From NCBI RefSeq assembly GCF_000783395.1, contig NZ_JSFK01000009.1:119113-183112 (forward strand): DNA of 64,000 bases. The letters are read 5' to 3'. This DNA is from Pseudomonas chlororaphis. GTDB taxonomy: Bacteria > Pseudomonadota > Gammaproteobacteria > Pseudomonadales > Pseudomonadaceae. The notes under the pieces were generated by a model. It saw only the letters and a program-made list of their open reading frames with translations, had not been told where the DNA came from and did not search any database. The position numbers were made by a program, and so were the translations under genes. Below, piece by piece: positions 1 through 7,571 of this stretch (positions are counted from its first letter, which is position 1; each line of letters starts with the position of its first letter).

Positions 1-102
1 CCCGCAAAACACATATTGTAGTATTTAAATTCTCGTCACAACTACGCTCCGTACTATTCTGAAGGCACGGATTTTCAATCGCCCAAGGAGTGCCTCTTCA
101 TC

Positions 103-441
103 ATGAATATCAGCAGCAAAGACTTGCCAGATCTGCAAATGGACACCACCTTCACCTCGCCCCAGGGCAACGCGGCGGCGCAGCGAGCGCTGGACTATTA
201 CTTGAAACCAGCTGTGTCAGAACCGGCGGTCGACGAACGTTTTTTCGATGTCAGGCGCCATCTCAGCGGCGAGGAAGCCCTGGTGCATGCGTCAGACTTG
301 CTGCGCTGTGCAGCGGCCACTGCATTCAAGGCAGCCGAAAACCTGCAAGGCGCGAGTCGCGATCTGGCTTTTTCAGTGGTGCACATGGTGGATATGGCGC
401 GGGCGATGGTCGACCATTCTCTCGATGGCGATGAAGTCTGA
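103..441 (+). CDS. DUF6124 family protein, function unknown
   Basis: This 112-residue soluble protein has the N-terminal signature of a small Pseudomonas family (DUF6124, earlier grouped with DUF3077). Its core is an A-A-x-R-A-L-D-Y-Y-L-K-P stretch near residues 27-37. A helical C-terminal half follows, of the kind annotated as a four-helix or response-regulator-like fold. It has no signal peptide or membrane segment. AAGGAG lies at 85-90, about 12 bases before the ATG, which is a long spacing. The gene stands alone upstream of the PrrF RNA. The family is often multicopy in Pseudomonas and has no established role. The family call rests on recall of the motif. Confidence 0.75.
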   Translation: MNISSKDLPDLQMDTTFTSPQGNAAAQRALDYYLKPAVSEPAVDERFFDVRRHLSGEEALVHASDLLRCAAATAFKAAENLQGASRDLAFSVVHMVDMARAMVDHSLDGDEV

Positions 442-497
442 GGAACGAAAACGCAAACGGACGGGAAAGAATTTTCCAATCGCGCAGATAAAAACAT

Positions 498-529
498 TTG
501 ACTTGCAAATGATAATGATTATTATTGCA
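498..529 (+). promoter_or_regulatory. PrrF promoter with Fur box
   Basis: TTGACT (498-503) and ATTATT (521-526) are 17 bases apart and form a sigma70-type promoter. GATAATGATTATTATT (from 511) matches the Fur consensus GATAATGATAATCATTATC closely and covers the -10. Fur-Fe(II) binding there would block transcription, so the downstream RNA should be made under iron starvation. Confidence 0.85.
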
Positions 530-532
530 CGC

Positions 533-645
533 AGCTGGTCGCGAGATCAGTCGATGGACCAGAGACCTTAGGTCGGTCTTCTGGACTATCTCCTCATCAG
601 GCTAATCACGGTTTTTGACCCGGCTTTTTGCCGGGTCTTTTTTTT
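533..645 (+). ncRNA. prrF: PrrF iron-responsive small regulatory RNA
   Basis: The RNA begins about seven bases after the -10 with CTGGTCGCGAGATCAG and contains the family core CTATCTCCTCATCAGGCTAA at 585-604. It ends in a GC-rich hairpin plus a T-run. In P. aeruginosa this core pairs, with Hfq, with mRNAs of iron-containing proteins (sodB, acnB, sdh) and represses them when iron is low. A Fur box overlaps the promoter. Only one copy is seen here; outside P. aeruginosa the two PrrF genes are usually at separate loci. I cannot tell PrrF1 from PrrF2. The 5' end is inferred from the promoter, within a few bases. Confidence 0.85.
617..645 (+). terminator. Rho-independent terminator of PrrF
   Basis: GACCCGGC (617-624), a TTTTT loop, GCCGGGTC (630-637) and eight T form a textbook terminator. 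A second small hairpin, GCCCG-ttttt-CGGGC, follows at 646-660. From 661 to 921 I see no further gene. Confidence 0.9.
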
Positions 646-921
646 GCCCGTTTTTCGGGCTTGTGGCTTCAGGCTAATGAAGTCTTTAGGTGCTGCAAAT
701 TCGATGGCGCGGATAATATCAAAAGAATATCGAATGACAAGCCAGGCCCGGCCACATTGGGGCAAACTAATGACAATTAGCACTTGAGAATCAATCGCAC
801 AGTCTCTAAGCTGCATCCGCGTCATGGAGGACGCCCCCCGCCACACCCCGCAATTCCCCTCGGTTTCAGCCCTGCCTGCGTGTACAGTAACGCCCATAAA
901 AATCATATTCAGGAAACGATT

Positions 922-2073
922 ATGACCGTGGGCAAATCTTCGTTCGACATCAGCGCCAACTTCGACAGCGGCAATATCCAAGTCATCGACATCAGCAACC
1001 CGCTCAATCCGGTTCTGGCCATTCGCCCGGATACTCGCAGCGCCCATTTCCAGTGGTTCCACTTCAAGGCCAGCGGCCTGCATGTCGGTCAAGAACACTG
1101 GTTTCGCCTGAATAACGCCAGCCAGTCCACGTACAGCAAGGGCTGGCCCGGTTATCAGGCCGTCGCCTCCTATGATCACGTCAACTGGTTCCGCGTGCCG
1201 ACCATTTTCGAGGGCGACTGCCTGCGATTTTCCCTCGAAGCGACGCAGACGCACGCCTGGTTCGCCTACTTCGAACCCTACAGCCGTGGTCGTCACGACT
1301 GGCTGATCGAGCAGGCACTGAGCAAGGCCGGCACCGAGTTGCTGGCGACCGGTAAAAGCGTCGAAGGGCGCGACATTCAGTTGCTGCGCAAAGGCACCGG
1401 CGCCGAAGGCCAGCGTAAAATCTGGATCATCGCGCAGCAGCATCCCGGCGAACACATGGCCGAATGGTTCATGGAAGGCGTGATCGAGCGCCTCGAAAGA
1501 CACGATGATCCGGTACTGAACAAATTGCTCGCCAGCGCCGATCTGTACCTGGTGCCGAACATGAACCCGGATGGCGCGTTCCACGGCCATCTGCGCACCA
1601 ACGCCATGGGCCAGGACCTGAACCGTGCCTGGCAGAACGCCAGCCAGGAAATCAGCCCCGAGGTGCTGTTCGTCCAGCAGCAAATGGAAAAGTACGGCGT
1701 CGATCTTTTCCTCGATGCACACGGCGATGAAACCATTCCCCATGTATTCACCGCCGGTTGTGAAGGCAACCCGGGCTACACGCCGCGCATCAAGAAGCTC
1801 GAAGAACACTTCCGCAACCACCTCAAACACACCACCAAAGACTTCCAGACCAAGTATGGCTACACCCGCGACGAACCGGGCCAGGCCAACATGACGTTGG
1901 CGTGCAACAGTGTCGGCCAGAAATACGACTGCCTGTCGTTGACCCTGGAAATGCCGTTCAAGGATCACGACGACCATCCCGACAAGGAAACCGGCTGGTC
2001 GGGCAAACGCTCCAAACAGCTGGGCAAAGACGTGCTGACAACCATCGCTGACATGGTTGATACCCTGCGCTGA
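922..2073 (+). CDS. M14-family cytosolic carboxypeptidase
   Basis: This is a 383-residue zinc carboxypeptidase of the M14 cytosolic (Nna1/CCP-like) group. An N-terminal beta-sandwich domain (about 1-125) precedes the catalytic domain. Zinc ligands are visible as H174-P-G-E177 and H267 in F-L-D-A-H-G-D-E. The probable catalytic Glu is E343 in L-T-L-E-M-P. There is no signal peptide, so a cytoplasmic peptidase that trims C-terminal residues is expected; its substrate is unknown. The ATG at 922 follows AGGAAA and begins the conserved domain. An upstream in-frame start at 784 adds a non-conserved extension and is not used. It is monocistronic, with a hairpin after the stop. Confidence 0.85.
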   Translation: MTVGKSSFDISANFDSGNIQVIDISNPLNPVLAIRPDTRSAHFQWFHFKASGLHVGQEHWFRLNNASQSTYSKGWPGYQAVASYDHVNWFRVPTIFEGDCLRFSLEATQTHAWFAYFEPYSRGRHDWLIEQALSKAGTELLATGKSVEGRDIQLLRKGTGAEGQRKIWIIAQQHPGEHMAEWFMEGVIERLERHDDPVLNKLLASADLYLVPNMNPDGAFHGHLRTNAMGQDLNRAWQNASQEISPEVLFVQQQMEKYGVDLFLDAHGDETIPHVFTAGCEGNPGYTPRIKKLEEHFRNHLKHTTKDFQTKYGYTRDEPGQANMTLACNSVGQKYDCLSLTLEMPFKDHDDHPDKETGWSGKRSKQLGKDVLTTIADMVDTLR

Positions 2074-2091
2074 TCCCCTCCTCCGTCCATC

Positions 2092-2120
2092 AAAAGATCG
2101 CAGCTTGTCTGCGATCTTTT
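2092..2120 (+). terminator. Bidirectional hairpin terminator after the M14 gene
   Basis: AAAAGATCGCAG, loop CTTGT and CTGCGATCTTTT form a 12-bp stem with A and T flanks, so it can end transcripts on either strand. Confidence 0.7.
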
Positions 2121-2156
2121 GCTTTCCGCCATTCGTACTTTCGCGCAAACAGGTTG

Positions 2157-2200
2157 CAAAATAAAACCACAATCAATACCTTGATCAAGGTTTTATTTTG
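2157..2200. promoter_or_regulatory. Perfect 12-bp inverted repeat upstream of the MFS gene
   Basis: CAAAATAAAACC (2157-2168) and GGTTTTATTTTG (2189-2200) are exact reverse complements, 20 bases apart, with an inner TTGATCAA palindrome at 2181-2188. It lies just before the ribosome-binding site of the exporter. It could be an operator or a leader hairpin; which protein would bind is unknown. Confidence 0.5.
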
Positions 2201-2221
2201 AAACCTAAAAGGATGTGGGAT

Positions 2222-3415
2222 ATGAAACCTCTCAAAAGCAGCGTCGTTTTGCTTTTCTCTGTGGCCTGTGGGCTGGCCGTGGGTAACGTGTATTACGCAC
2301 AGCCATTGCTGGACGCGATGGCTGAAGCATTTGCGATGTCGCCGGCAACTATCGGCATCGTCATCACCCTGACCCAAATCGGTTACGGCATCGGTCTGGT
2401 GTTGCTGGTGCCCCTTGGTGATCTGCTCAACCGGCGCCGATTGATCGTCACTCAAACCCTGCTGTCGGCAGCGGCGTTGTTGATGATTGCACTGGCGCCC
2501 AACAGTGTCTGGCTGCTGCTTGGCATGACTTTGACCGGGCTGCTCGCCGTGGTCACGCAGGTGCTGGTGGCCTACGCGGCAACGCTGGCGGAGCCGGCAC
2601 AGCGCGGACGTGTGGTCGGGGTGGTCACCAGCGGTATCGTGGTAGGAATTCTGCTGGCACGCACGGTCGCCGGCGGCATGGCCGATCTGGCTGGGTGGCG
2701 AGCGATTTATTTCCTGTCAGCGGGGCTGACCCTGGTGATGGCGTTACTGCTGTTTCGCGTTCTACCCAAGCATGAATCCCCACAACCGGCGACTGGCTAC
2801 ATTGCACTGATCGCCTCGGTTTTCAGCCTGTTCAAAGAAGAACCGGTGCTGCGCCAACGCGCGCTCCTCGCCCTGCTGACTTTCGCCAGCGCGATGGTGC
2901 TGTGGACGCCGATGGTGTTGCCGCTGGCCGCGCCGCCACTTTCTTTGTCGCACAGTGAAATCGGTCTGTTCGGACTGGCTGGCGCAGCGGGTGCTCTGGC
3001 CGCTGCACGCGCCGGGCATCTGGCGGATCGCGGTCTCGGGCAGTGGGTCAGCGGTCTTTCGCTGTTGCTGATGCTCGCTTCATGGCTACCAATCGCCCTC
3101 ACCCAATCTTCGCTGTGGGCATTGCTACTCGGCGTGATCACTCTGGATTTGGGTCTGCAAGCGGTGCATGTCACCAGCCAGAGCATGATCTACAGCGTGC
3201 GCCCCGAAGCGCAAAGCCGTCTCACCGCCGGTTACATGCTGTTCTACTCGATCGGCAGTGCGCTCGGCTCCATCGGCTCGACCGCGATGTACGCATGGGC
3301 CGGCTGGATTGGCGTGTGCCTGCTCGGTGCGGCCATCAATGCCGTGGCGCTGGCGTACTGGTGGCTGACCCTGAAAAGCGGCGCACCGGTGCGATGCGCC
3401 ACTCAAACGGGTTAG
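2222..3415 (+). CDS. MFS transporter, drug/sugar efflux type
   Basis: This 397-residue inner-membrane protein has about twelve hydrophobic segments. The loop after TM2 reads G-D-L-L-N-R-R-R, the usual MFS motif A region. N-terminal G-L-A-V-G-N-V-Y-Y-A-Q-P is typical of the DHA1-like exporters found across proteobacteria. Proton-coupled export of a small molecule is expected, substrate unknown. AAGGA at 2207-2211 supports the ATG at 2222 over the TTG at 2198 and the ATG at 2213. The inverted repeat at 2157-2200 suggests local control. Its end overlaps the convergent cytochrome b561 gene by four bases. Confidence 0.85.
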   Translation: MKPLKSSVVLLFSVACGLAVGNVYYAQPLLDAMAEAFAMSPATIGIVITLTQIGYGIGLVLLVPLGDLLNRRRLIVTQTLLSAAALLMIALAPNSVWLLLGMTLTGLLAVVTQVLVAYAATLAEPAQRGRVVGVVTSGIVVGILLARTVAGGMADLAGWRAIYFLSAGLTLVMALLLFRVLPKHESPQPATGYIALIASVFSLFKEEPVLRQRALLALLTFASAMVLWTPMVLPLAAPPLSLSHSEIGLFGLAGAAGALAAARAGHLADRGLGQWVSGLSLLLMLASWLPIALTQSSLWALLLGVITLDLGLQAVHVTSQSMIYSVRPEAQSRLTAGYMLFYSIGSALGSIGSTAMYAWAGWIGVCLLGAAINAVALAYWWLTLKSGAPVRCATQTG

Positions 3416-3957
3416 CTGCGATCGCGGCCGCGCAACATGCTGTCGAGCACCTCGTCGCGGCGGATCCAGCCATGAAACAGCGCCGCCGCCAGGTGCAGCA
3501 GCACCGTCAGGAACAACAGATAGGCCAGATACCCGTGAGCCTTGCGCAGAAACGCGAACAACTGTGCGTAGGCCGGAACGATCGCTGGCAACTGCAACGT
3601 TGTGCTGAGCATCACCGGCTCACCCGAAGCGCTGATCATCGCCCAACCGAGCAACGGCAACACCAGCATCAGCGCGTACAGCAATAGATGCGAACCCTTG
3701 GCCGCCAGCACTTGCCAACCCGGCAGATCCGCTGGCAGCGGTGGCTGGCGCGTGGTGAGTCGCACCAGCAAACGCACAATCACCAGCGCCAGAATCGCAA
3801 TGCCCAGCGGTTTGTGCAGATGGATCAGCCATTCATGTCGCTCGGAAACCGAGGTGACCATGCCGGCACCGATAAACAGCATGGCGATGATCATCACCGC
3901 CATCAGCCAGTGCAGCAGCCGCGCCAACAGGGCGAAATGCGTCGGTTGGGTTCTCAT
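3412..3957 (-). CDS. Cytochrome b561
   Basis: This 181-residue protein has four hydrophobic segments and the prokaryotic cytochrome b561 pattern. Histidines suited to ligate two hemes are H16 (L-L-H-W), H46/H48, the segment near H90, and H142 plus H154 in the last helices. It would carry electrons across the inner membrane between quinol and a partner. Its ATG overlaps the stop of the catalase-like gene (ATGA at 3954-3957), so the two are translationally coupled. The pairing suggests it feeds electrons to that membrane-anchored heme protein. The operon has a divergent ECF-type promoter. Confidence 0.85.
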   Translation of the reverse strand: MRTQPTHFALLARLLHWLMAVMIIAMLFIGAGMVTSVSERHEWLIHLHKPLGIAILALVIVRLLVRLTTRQPPLPADLPGWQVLAAKGSHLLLYALMLVLPLLGWAMISASGEPVMLSTTLQLPAIVPAYAQLFAFLRKAHGYLAYLLFLTVLLHLAAALFHGWIRRDEVLDSMLRGRDRS

Positions 3958-5060
3958 GGGCGAGCCTCCTGTTTGGCGGCGGGCAACTGGCTGACTTCGC
4001 TGGTGCGACGCAGATAGGAATTGGCATAACCGGCGGAACGCGCCGCGAGCAACGGGTCGTCGGAACCTTGAATCCCGGCCGGCAGCACCAGCGGGTCGTA
4101 GTTGATATCACGGCATTCGCCGCTCAGTTGCGGCTGGGTTTTCTCCAGCACCAGCGTGCCGGCGTTCAACACTTTGCGCCCGGCCGGCCAGGTCTTGCTG
4201 GCGTCGTTCACCGGATCCTCGGGATTGGCCAGAGTGATATTCAACTGAAAACGCAGCGGCGCAGACGCCAACCGTTGCACCAGATCCTTCTCGAGAAAAT
4301 CGCCACCCTCAGGCGCAGTGGCGCCCGCAGCATCGCGCGCCAACGGCGTCATGCTCCAGCGTACGGCCTGCTTTTTACCGCTGGCGTCGACCAGATAAAA
4401 CGCGTTGACGCTGTTGTAGGTTTCGGTGGCGTAACTGGCCGACGGCTTGGCGGTTTTCACCCAGGTCAGAAACGGCACGGCTTCCGGGTGCGCGGCGAAG
4501 AATGCCGGGACCTTCGCCGGATCCGGTTTACCAGTGGCCGGATCTGGCGATTGCGCCTGCTGCAATTGATAAAACGCTTCAGGCGTGCCGACCGGGAACA
4601 CCGGCATGCTGTTCATCCCGGTGCGCCACTGCTGCCCGTTGGCCTGGGTGAACCGCAACGCCAGACTGCGAATCGGCACGCTGCTGTCCGGTGCATACGG
4701 ATTGCCGGCCGGCAAGGCGAATCGCCCGACTACCGGGGTTTGCGGCTCGTTGAACACCTGCGCGGTCGAAAACACCCTTGCCTCGCCACTGCTCTCGAAA
4801 TGGCCGATCACGCACACGCCTTTGGCGTGGTTACGGCGAAACCCGGGGTGCCCGCCGTTGTTCTTCTCCAGCACATCGACCAACGCTTTTGGCGTCAGGC
4901 GTTGTGGGTCAAAGTTACCGTGAACGTAAGCAAACGCCCCGGCCACCGCAGCGACTACCACAGCAATGCCGCCCAGACGCAGGATCAGGCTCGCCGCACT
5001 CAGTGGCGGGCGCTGCGGCCCGCCAGGCGGTGCAGCATCGGGTGATGAACGATCAACCAT
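3954..5060 (-). CDS. Membrane-anchored catalase-family peroxidase
   Basis: The product (368 residues) is a small catalase-fold heme peroxidase of the SrpA-like type. A single transmembrane segment (about 24-45) should anchor it with the enzyme domain in the periplasm. The distal heme His is H78 in R-N-H-A-K-G. The likely proximal Tyr is Y345 in R-S-A-G-Y-A-N-S-Y. It is much shorter than a classic catalase, as usual for this subfamily, whose members act as peroxidases. GGAG seven bases before the ATG at 5060 chooses this start over upstream ATGs at 5078 and 5087. It is the first gene of an operon with cytochrome b561, opposite an ECF sigma factor. Confidence 0.85.
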   Translation of the reverse strand: MVDRSSPDAAPPGGPQRPPLSAASLILRLGGIAVVVAAVAGAFAYVHGNFDPQRLTPKALVDVLEKNNGGHPGFRRNHAKGVCVIGHFESSGEARVFSTAQVFNEPQTPVVGRFALPAGNPYAPDSSVPIRSLALRFTQANGQQWRTGMNSMPVFPVGTPEAFYQLQQAQSPDPATGKPDPAKVPAFFAAHPEAVPFLTWVKTAKPSASYATETYNSVNAFYLVDASGKKQAVRWSMTPLARDAAGATAPEGGDFLEKDLVQRLASAPLRFQLNITLANPEDPVNDASKTWPAGRKVLNAGTLVLEKTQPQLSGECRDINYDPLVLPAGIQGSDDPLLAARSAGYANSYLRRTSEVSQLPAAKQEARP

Positions 5061-5103
5061 GAAAAACTCCAGGGCCATCGGCCACAAGTAGGAAGAATCA
5101 GCA

Positions 5104-5129
5104 AGACGCGCCTCGTCCGGGTTTATTCC
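5104..5129 (-). promoter_or_regulatory. Predicted ECF promoter of the catalase/cytochrome operon
   Basis: Read on the minus strand: GGAATAA, 14 bases, CGTCT. The elements and spacing are identical to the predicted promoter of the sigma gene on the other strand. GGAATAA and a CGTC -10 are classic ECF promoter elements. Confidence 0.75.
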
Positions 5130-5157
5130 ACGCGACGGTATTTATTTTTCCGAACGT

Positions 5158-5183
5158 GGAATAACCTCCAACGACGGGCGTCT
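5158..5183 (+). promoter_or_regulatory. Predicted autoregulatory ECF promoter of the sigma operon
   Basis: GGAATAA (5158-5164), 14 bases, CGTCT (5179-5183), placed 35 bases before the sigma ATG. It is the mirror image of the divergent promoter at 5104-5129, which suggests that the sigma factor drives both transcripts. Confidence 0.75.
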
Positions 5184-5217
5184 CCCTAGTCCACAGCGTA
5201 GTGACTAGCAGAATTTC

Positions 5218-5724
5218 ATGAGCGAATTCGACGAACAGTTGAGAGAAATCATTCCCAGATTGCGCCGCTTTGCCGTGTCACTGACACGCAACAGCAGCAG
5301 CGCCGACGATCTGGTGCAGGCCAGCCTTGAGCGGGCGCTGTCGAGTTGGGGCGACAAACGCGCCGACGGCGATTTGCGTGCCTGGTTGTTTGCGATCCTG
5401 TATCGACAATTTCTCGACGCCCATCGCCGCTCCCGACGCTATGCGCGCATGCTCGAATTCTTCACCGGTCGCGACGACGCCGAGCCCTCGGTCGAGCGTA
5501 CCGTCATCGCCCAGTCGACCCTGCAAGCCTTCGATCGCCTGCCCAGCGAACAGCGCGCCCTGCTGCTGATGGTCTCGGTGGAAGGCCTTTCCTATAAAGA
5601 GGTCGCCGAGATTCTCGGCGCCCCGATCGGCACCGTGATGTCGCGCCTGTCCCGCGCCCGCCAGGCCTTGCGCCAACTCAGCGACGGCGAAATCAGCAGC
5701 CCTTCTTTGCGGATACTCAAATGA
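5218..5724 (+). CDS. ECF-type RNA polymerase sigma factor
   Basis: This 168-residue sigma70-family factor has only regions 2 and 4. Region 2 (about 8-75) includes D-D-L-V-Q-A-S-L and D-L-R-A-W-L-F-A-I. Region 4 (about 105-160) includes L-P-S-E-Q-R-A-L-L-L and the helix-turn-helix Y-K-E-V-A-E-I-L-G-A-P-I-G-T-V-M-S-R-L. The next gene overlaps it by four bases (ATGA at 5721-5724) and encodes its probable anti-sigma factor. The matched promoters on both sides of 5130-5157 point to autoregulation and control of the catalase-like operon. The inducing signal is not visible; peroxide or singlet oxygen is a guess from the target. Confidence 0.9.
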   Translation: MSEFDEQLREIIPRLRRFAVSLTRNSSSADDLVQASLERALSSWGDKRADGDLRAWLFAILYRQFLDAHRRSRRYARMLEFFTGRDDAEPSVERTVIAQSTLQAFDRLPSEQRALLLMVSVEGLSYKEVAEILGAPIGTVMSRLSRARQALRQLSDGEISSPSLRILK

Positions 5725-6476
5725 TCAGCCTGCCTCCCAACGAGCGTGACCTGCACGCCTATGTCGACCACCAACTCAGCGATGCCGACCGGCGCGTGCT
5801 GGAGACCTGGCTGGCCAGTCATCCGGATGAAGCGGCGCAGGTTCGTGCCTGGCAACAGGATGCCCAGCAGTTGCGTGCGGCACTCAGCGGCGCATTGCAG
5901 CAACCGGCCAACCCGGCGCTAGATCCAGTGATGATTCGCCAGCGCCGTCAGCGCCAGTCGCGTCGTCATCTGGCCAGCGCCGCGGTGTTGCTGATCGCGG
6001 TCAGCGTCGGTGGCTTCAGTGGCTGGCAAGCTCGCGAAATGACCTTGGTGCGCCCATCCATGTTGCCGATGACCGACGCCTTGCAAGCCTATCGCCTGAT
6101 TGCCCAGCAAGGCATGCTGCCAGCCGATTACAAGGTCGACAGTGATGGTGACATGCAGCGCTGGCTTGATCGTTATTTCAACCGGGCCAGTCGTTTACCG
6201 GATCTGAAGGCGGCCGGGTTTGAACCGGTCAGCGGACGCTTGCTCAGCACTGATGAAGGTCCGGCGGCGATGGTGATGTATGAGGATGGCAGCGGGCACA
6301 AGGTGAGTTTCTATGTGCGCCCACCGGGGCCGAAGAACACCTTTTTGCCGCGTGGAAGCCGCAGTGATGGCGACTTGCAGGCCGAATACTGGTCGGGGGG
6401 CGGGTACAACTACGCCATGGTCAGCCCGGTCGATACACCAGCGGCGCAACAGCTCAAGCAATCACTGCAATTCTGA
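5721..6476 (+). CDS. Transmembrane anti-sigma factor
   Basis: The product has 251 residues. The N-terminal cytoplasmic part (about 1-75) has the L-H-A-Y-V-D-H-Q-L motif that opens many anti-sigma domains. A transmembrane segment lies near 83-102, and a periplasmic domain of about 150 residues follows. The cysteines of zinc-binding anti-sigma domains are absent, so it is a non-zinc type. Translation is coupled to the ECF sigma gene by a four-base overlap. It presumably holds the sigma factor at the membrane until a periplasmic signal is sensed. The signal is unknown. Confidence 0.85.
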   Translation: MISLPPNERDLHAYVDHQLSDADRRVLETWLASHPDEAAQVRAWQQDAQQLRAALSGALQQPANPALDPVMIRQRRQRQSRRHLASAAVLLIAVSVGGFSGWQAREMTLVRPSMLPMTDALQAYRLIAQQGMLPADYKVDSDGDMQRWLDRYFNRASRLPDLKAAGFEPVSGRLLSTDEGPAAMVMYEDGSGHKVSFYVRPPGPKNTFLPRGSRSDGDLQAEYWSGGGYNYAMVSPVDTPAAQQLKQSLQF

Positions 6477-6493
6477 AAACACCGCTGTTCTAT

Positions 6494-6583
6494 GTAGGAG
6501 CTGCGGCACGCTGCGATCTTTTGATCTTGTTCTTAAGGGCAAGATCAACAGATCGCAGCCTCGTTTCACTCGACAGCTCCTAC
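6494..6583. repeat. REP-like long palindrome
   Basis: GTAGGAGCTG and CAGCTCCTAC form the outer arms. An inner pair, CTGCGATCTTTTGATCTTG against CAAGATCAACAGATCGCAG, makes a long imperfect hairpin. It sits between convergent genes and may end both transcripts. Confidence 0.75.
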
Positions 6584-6599
6584 AAAGGATCGTGTCAGC

Positions 6600-7571
6600 T
6601 CAGAAACCTACGTCCAAAACCACATTGTCCAGATAAGTACCCGCCGGCGGCGTGGTCTGGTCGGTGTAGATCTTCGCGTTGTAGTTGAAGATCTGACTGC
6701 CCGTGCCCAGCCCGTTACCCGGATTGACCTCGGCATCGGTACTCGCCCGCCGCGCCGCGCCGACACTGCCCCAACGCGTGGCGCCGGCACTTTTGAAAAT
6801 GTCGTAGGCCAGATAATTGCTCCCGGAAATCATCCTTCGCCGGCCGCCGACACTCACCGCGTTCTGCCCGTCACTTAACCCCACGGTGTAAGCACTGCCC
6901 TTGGTGCAGGCCAGATTGATCGTCTGTCCGGTCACCGGCGTGAACGCGCTGACCACCGGCGCGCTGCCGAAGGCAATGTTCGGCGCAGTAATCGTGCAGT
7001 CGTTGGACACCGTCAGGTTCACCGTCAACGAGGTCGTGCCGTTGGCAATATCACGCCCGATGCAGATGGCACCGATGCCGATCCCCGAGCAGTAATTCCA
7101 GTTCCAGAAAATACTCAGGGTCTCGGTATACACCCCGGCGGCGACGTTACTGCCGATGGTTGTACCGAGGTAGAGCGGCACGGTTTTTGGCGTCGTACCG
7201 TTGAGCAGGCCCAAGGCATCGATGATGCCGTTGCGTGCGAAGTCATAGGCGGTGCCGCGCGTCAGCGGGTAGCTAGTGCTGTTGTTGGCGTAAACCGTGT
7301 AACTGATGACATCGCCGGTCGGCCCGACCAGACCACTTTGAGTCGATGAAACGGTGCCCCAGAAGTGGTCGTTGCTGGTCAGCAGGGACAGCAGCGAACC
7401 GGTACAGCTCAAACCTGCATTCAGCGTGGAACTGGGCTGCGACGTCGTGCGCACGGCGATCGAACTGAGCGTACCGAATGCTGCCGGCGTGGTGCTGACT
7501 ACCGAACACGCGGCCTGCGCCGCCCCGGGTATAAACAGTGCCAGACATAACAGCCATCGCCGGAACATCAT
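6600..7571 (-). CDS. Two-domain spore-coat-U pilin, probable tip adhesin (CsuE/CupE6-like)
   Basis: This 323-residue secreted protein has a signal peptide (cleavage near A-Q-A-A-C). It carries two spore coat U-type domains, about 22-175 and 185-323. Each begins with a Cys-containing strand (A-C-S-V-V and N-D-C-T-I) and the second ends in the conserved V-V-L-D-V-G-F strand. As the last gene of the operon and the only two-domain subunit, it matches the position of the CsuE tip adhesin. Its ATG-ATG start overlaps the usher stop, so expression is coupled. The N-terminal domain would be the binding domain; its ligand is unknown. Confidence 0.8.
   Translation of the reverse strand: MMFRRWLLCLALFIPGAAQAACSVVSTTPAAFGTLSSIAVRTTSQPSSTLNAGLSCTGSLLSLLTSNDHFWGTVSSTQSGLVGPTGDVISYTVYANNSTSYPLTRGTAYDFARNGIIDALGLLNGTTPKTVPLYLGTTIGSNVAAGVYTETLSIFWNWNYCSGIGIGAICIGRDIANGTTSLTVNLTVSNDCTITAPNIAFGSAPVVSAFTPVTGQTINLACTKGSAYTVGLSDGQNAVSVGGRRRMISGSNYLAYDIFKSAGATRWGSVGAARRASTDAEVNPGNGLGTGSQIFNYNAKIYTDQTTPPAGTYLDNVVLDVGF

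Noticed and set aside
586..2172. A 528-codon minus-strand frame covering PrrF and the M14 gene
   Set aside because: It runs antisense through the zinc carboxypeptidase and through the PrrF terminator, with composition typical of shadow frames.
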